Assembly: GCA_013695885.1 (NCBI GenBank)
Contig: JACCZP010000363.1
Span: forward strand, 1-8,548
DNA: 8,548 bases
Direction: 5' to 3'
From: Thermoleophilaceae bacterium
Lineage (GTDB): Bacteria > Actinomycetota > Thermoleophilia > Solirubrobacterales > Thermoleophilaceae
The translations under genes and the position numbers were made by a program. This document shows positions 6,670 through 8,548 of this stretch, in pieces. Each line of letters starts with the position of its first letter. Position 1 is the first letter of the stretch. The notes below the pieces were generated by a model. The model did no database searches, was not told the origin of the DNA, and saw only the letters and a program-made list of their open reading frames with translations.

Positions 6670-7701
6670 CTACCCGAAGAGCACCTCCGCCGCCTCGTAG
6701 TCCTCGGGCGGCACCGTGCGCAGCTCGGCGACCGCCTCTGCCAGCGGTACCAGCTCGATGCGGGTGCCGCGCAGCGCCGGCATCGTCCCCCACCGCAGCT
6801 CGGTCGCGGCGTCGACCGCGGCGAGCCCGAGGCGGGTGGCGAGCACCCGGTCGAAGGCGGTGGGCGTGCCTCCGCGCTGCACATGGCCCAGCACCGTGGT
6901 CCGAGCCTCGAAGCCGGTCCGGTCCTCGATCTCGCGCTCGAGACGCTGGCCGATGCCGCCGAGGCGCGCGTGCCCGAAGTCGTCGGTCTGCCCGGCGGCC
7001 AGCACCTCCATCGTGCCCTCGCGTGGCACCGCGCCCTCAGCCACCACGACGATCGAGAAGTAGCGCCCGCGGGCGTGGCGGCGCTCCAGCAGGCGGCACA
7101 CCTCCTCGACGTCGAAGGGCCGCTCTGGGATGAGGATCACGTCGGCGCCGCCCGCGAGCCCGGAGTGCAGCGCGATCCAGCCGGCGTGGCGCCCCATCAC
7201 CTCGACGATGAGGATGCGGTTGTGGCTCTCGGCCGTGGTGTGCAGGCGGTCGATGGCCTCGGTGGCCACATGCACCGCGGTGTCGAAGCCGAACGTGGCA
7301 TCGGTGCCGCCGAGGTCGTTGTCGATCGTCTTCGGCACGCCGAGCACCGGCAGCCCCTCCTCGTAGAGCGCCGAGGCGGCCCCGAGGGTGTCCTCCCCGC
7401 CGATTGCGATCAGGCCGTCGAGGTGCACGCCCTCGAGGTTGCGACGCAGCGTCTCGACCCCGTCGGGGCGCTTCAGCGGGTTCGTGCGCGACGATCCGAG
7501 GATCGTGCCGCCACGAGGGAGGATGCCGCGGGTGGACTCCACCGTGAGCTCCTCGTAGGCGCTCTCGAGCGGGCCGCGCCAACCGTCGCGGAAGCCGACG
7601 ATCGCGTGGCCGTGATGGTCCACCCCCTTGCGGACGATCGCCCGGATGACCGCGTTCAGCCCGGGGCAGTCCCCGCCGCCGGTGAGAACTCCGAGGCGCA
7701 C
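6670..7701 (-). CDS. pfkA: 6-phosphofructokinase, predicted pyrophosphate-dependent
   Basis: Phosphorylates fructose 6-phosphate to fructose 1,6-bisphosphate in glycolysis; a PPi-dependent enzyme also runs in reverse. The 343-residue length fits a short bacterial PFK. The N-terminus MRLGVLTGGGDCPGLNAVIR places the GTG start at 7701. The nucleotide/PPi site shows LGSSRTNP (Arg72) and GGEDTLGAA, with Asp104 where ATP enzymes have Gly. PKTIDNDLGGTD carries Lys124 where typical bacterial ATP-PFKs have Gly, and the catalytic base Asp127. Sugar-phosphate contacts include MGR (169-171) and GHVQRGGTP (272-280). Asp104 with Lys124 is the known signature of PPi-dependent PFKs such as the Amycolatopsis methanolica enzyme, while streptomycete and mycobacterial ATP-PFKs have GGEG. 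Cofactor use is therefore predicted, not shown. There is no Shine-Dalgarno sequence before the start; a TATGTT -10-like element lies 8 bases upstream, so the mRNA may be leaderless. It is transcribed divergently from the lipoprotein gene. Confidence 0.95.
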   Translation of the reverse strand: MRLGVLTGGGDCPGLNAVIRAIVRKGVDHHGHAIVGFRDGWRGPLESAYEELTVESTRGILPRGGTILGSSRTNPLKRPDGVETLRRNLEGVHLDGLIAIGGEDTLGAASALYEEGLPVLGVPKTIDNDLGGTDATFGFDTAVHVATEAIDRLHTTAESHNRILIVEVMGRHAGWIALHSGLAGGADVILIPERPFDVEEVCRLLERRHARGRYFSIVVVAEGAVPREGTMEVLAAGQTDDFGHARLGGIGQRLEREIEDRTGFEARTTVLGHVQRGGTPTAFDRVLATRLGLAAVDAATELRWGTMPALRGTRIELVPLAEAVAELRTVPPEDYEAAEVLFG

Positions 7702-7709
7702 CGAGGAGC

Positions 7710-7715
7710 AACATA
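7710..7715 (-). promoter_or_regulatory. Candidate -10 element (TATGTT) of the phosphofructokinase gene
   Basis: Read on the minus strand, TATGTT matches TANNNT and ends 8 bases before the GTG start. This places the transcription start at or within about two bases of the start codon, and the region between is CTCCTC-like rather than a Shine-Dalgarno sequence. No convincing -35 is seen; the GC-rich imperfect inverted repeat at 7716-7739 occupies the spacer. Motif and spacing only. Confidence 0.35.
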
Positions 7716-7739
7716 CCGGGCCCGCGCGCCACGGGCCGG
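7716..7739. repeat. Imperfect GC-rich inverted repeat in the divergent intergenic region
   Basis: The arms CCGGGCCCG (7716-7724) and CGGGCCGG (7732-7739) pair over 8 bp with one bulged G around a 7-base loop. The repeat lies directly upstream of the phosphofructokinase -10 candidate, where a regulator could block or assist polymerase. In such GC-rich DNA, inverted repeats of this size also arise by chance. It has no T-tract, so it is not a convincing terminator. Confidence 0.3.
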
Positions 7740-7777
7740 GAGGCCGGAGGGAAGCGGTCCGTGGGCGTCCGTCCCCC

Positions 7778-7785
7778 TGTTAACA
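7778..7785. promoter_or_regulatory. Perfect 8-bp palindrome TGTTAACA, possible operator
   Basis: TGTTAACA is its own reverse complement and sits in a locally AT-rich patch (about 7778-7799) of otherwise very GC-rich DNA. It lies 8 bases before the TACGAT -10 candidate of the lipoprotein gene, in the -35/spacer zone, and also within reach of the divergent phosphofructokinase promoter. Its placement suits an operator, but an 8-base palindrome alone is weak evidence. Confidence 0.3.
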
Positions 7786-7793
7786 ATTCTCGT

Positions 7794-7799
7794 TACGAT
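7794..7799 (+). promoter_or_regulatory. Candidate -10 element (TACGAT) of the ABC-transporter lipoprotein gene
   Basis: TACGAT fits TANNNT and would start transcription near 7806, leaving a leader of about 27 bases that carries the Shine-Dalgarno sequence. The expected -35 position (about 7771-7776) is C-rich and not canonical, so an activator or extended -10 contacts may be needed. Motif-based inference. Confidence 0.4.
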
Positions 7800-7820
7800 G
7801 CTCGGCCCTGTGAAGACTTC

Positions 7821-7828
7821 GAGGAGGA
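7821..7828 (+). promoter_or_regulatory. Strong ribosome binding site (GAGGAGGA)
   Basis: GAGGAGGA contains a GGAGG core (7823-7827) 5 bases before GTG 7833. It fixes that codon as the start of the lipoprotein gene. It is the only near-consensus Shine-Dalgarno sequence at normal spacing in the window, in contrast with the weak or absent ones before the other genes. Confidence 0.75.
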
Positions 7829-7832
7829 ACCT

Positions 7833-8548
7833 GTGCGCAGACGGCTCGCGGTACTGATCGGTCTCTTCGCCACTCTCGCGCTCGGCCTCACGGCCTGCGG
7901 CGGGCAGGGCGGTGGCGGAGGCGGAGGGGGAGGCGGCGAGGGCGGAGGCACCCAGGTCCAGGGTGACACGCTCACCATCTACTCGAGCCTGCCCAAGCAG
8001 GGGGCCAACGAGGGGCAGACCGAGGCCGTGGAGAACGGCATCAAGCTCGCGCTCAAGGAGGCCGGCAACAAGGCCGGCCGGTTCAACATCCAGTACCGCG
8101 ACCTCGACGACTCGACGGCCCAGGCCGGCAAGTGGGAGCCGGGTGCCACGTCGGCGAACGCCCGCCGCGCAGCGCAGGACAAGACCACCATCGCCTACAT
8201 CGGTGAGTTCAACTCCGGCGCGAGCGCGATCTCGCTGCCGCTGCTCAACGAGGCCATCGTGCCGCAGGTCTCACCGTCGAACACCGCGGTCGGCCTGACC
8301 ACCGACGAGCCCGGCGCCGAGCCCGGCGAGCCCGCGAAGTACTACCCGACCGGCAAGCGCCACTACGCGCGCGTCGTCCCCAAGGACACGATCCAGGGCG
8401 CCGCGCTCGCCTCGACGATGAAGGACGAGCAGTGCACCAAGGTGGCCATCATCAACGACAAGGAGGTCTACGGGGCCGGGCTCGCGCGCAACATCGAGAA
8501 CTCCGCCAAGGAGCAGGGCCTCCAGGTGACCGGCAACGACGGCATCGA
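7833..8548 (+). CDS. Branched-chain amino acid type ABC transporter substrate-binding lipoprotein, 3'-partial
   Basis: Extracytoplasmic receptor of a Liv-type importer (periplasmic binding protein fold type I, Peripla_BP_6), tethered to the membrane by lipid. The first 238 residues are in the window and the frame is open to the right edge; the family is usually about 400 long. The start GTG 7833 follows a strong Shine-Dalgarno sequence. An RRR n-region and hydrophobic core lead to the lipobox LTAC with lipidated Cys22. A linker of ten consecutive glycines (residues 26-35) and more Gly follows. Mature-domain motifs are LTIYSSLPKQGANEGQT and ENGIKLALKEAG in lobe 1, YIGEFNSGASAISLPLLNEA with VPQVSPSNTAVGLT forming the ligand cleft, and YYPTGKRHYARVVPKDTIQGAA entering lobe 2. 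Family membership is clear, but the ligand (amino acid, amide, urea or other) cannot be read from sequence. Permease and ATPase genes would be expected downstream. Confidence 0.93.
   Translation, partial: MRRRLAVLIGLFATLALGLTACGGQGGGGGGGGGGEGGGTQVQGDTLTIYSSLPKQGANEGQTEAVENGIKLALKEAGNKAGRFNIQYRDLDDSTAQAGKWEPGATSANARRAAQDKTTIAYIGEFNSGASAISLPLLNEAIVPQVSPSNTAVGLTTDEPGAEPGEPAKYYPTGKRHYARVVPKDTIQGAALASTMKDEQCTKVAIINDKEVYGAGLARNIENSAKEQGLQVTGNDGI

Noticed and set aside
6067..7857. A 596-codon plus-strand frame across the SnoaL-like gene and antisense to pfkA
   Set aside because: It overlaps two well-supported genes in other frames and shows no domain of its own; it is a GC-skew shadow.

Overview
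This is a very GC-rich bacterial segment, tightly packed and with frequent GTG/TTG starts, 4-base gene overlaps and several genes without a Shine-Dalgarno sequence. Gene content and protein flavour suggest a high-GC actinobacterium, perhaps of the Thermoleophilia/Solirubrobacterales type. The genus-level placement is inference; nothing in the window names the organism.

Layout from left to right. (1) An envelope pair on the plus strand: a TgpA-like membrane transglutaminase, probably cut at its 5' side by the window edge, then a membrane-anchored HtrA/DegP-type serine protease with one PDZ domain. (2) The last three genes of tryptophan synthesis, trpF-trpB-trpA, joined by a GTGA and a TTGA stop/start overlap. 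No trpE, trpG, trpD or trpC is present, so the pathway is split or those genes lie elsewhere. (3) Forty bases after trpA, a SnoaL/NTF2-fold protein followed after one base by a 54-residue membrane protein. (4) Convergent to these, a phosphofructokinase whose residues 104 and 124 are Asp and Lys, the pair typical of pyrophosphate-dependent enzymes. (5) Divergent from it, a 131-bp regulatory gap and then a lipoprotein substrate-binding protein of a branched-chain amino acid (Liv-type) ABC importer, cut by the right edge.

How the genes work together: TrpF supplies the isomerised anthranilate intermediate, indole-3-glycerol phosphate synthase (TrpC, not here) would close the ring, and TrpA/TrpB form the tryptophan synthase complex. 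PfkA is central glycolysis/gluconeogenesis and the lipoprotein is nutrient uptake. The envelope pair has no evident functional link to the trp genes.

Most of the window is ordinary chromosomal housekeeping. I see no mobile element, CRISPR array, tRNA or rRNA, phage gene or defence system. The points that deserve a second look are the predicted cofactor of the phosphofructokinase, the uncharacterised SnoaL plus small-membrane-protein pair, the start-codon arrangement of the trp cluster, and the candidate leaderless promoters. No intergenic stretch exceeds about 131 bases.
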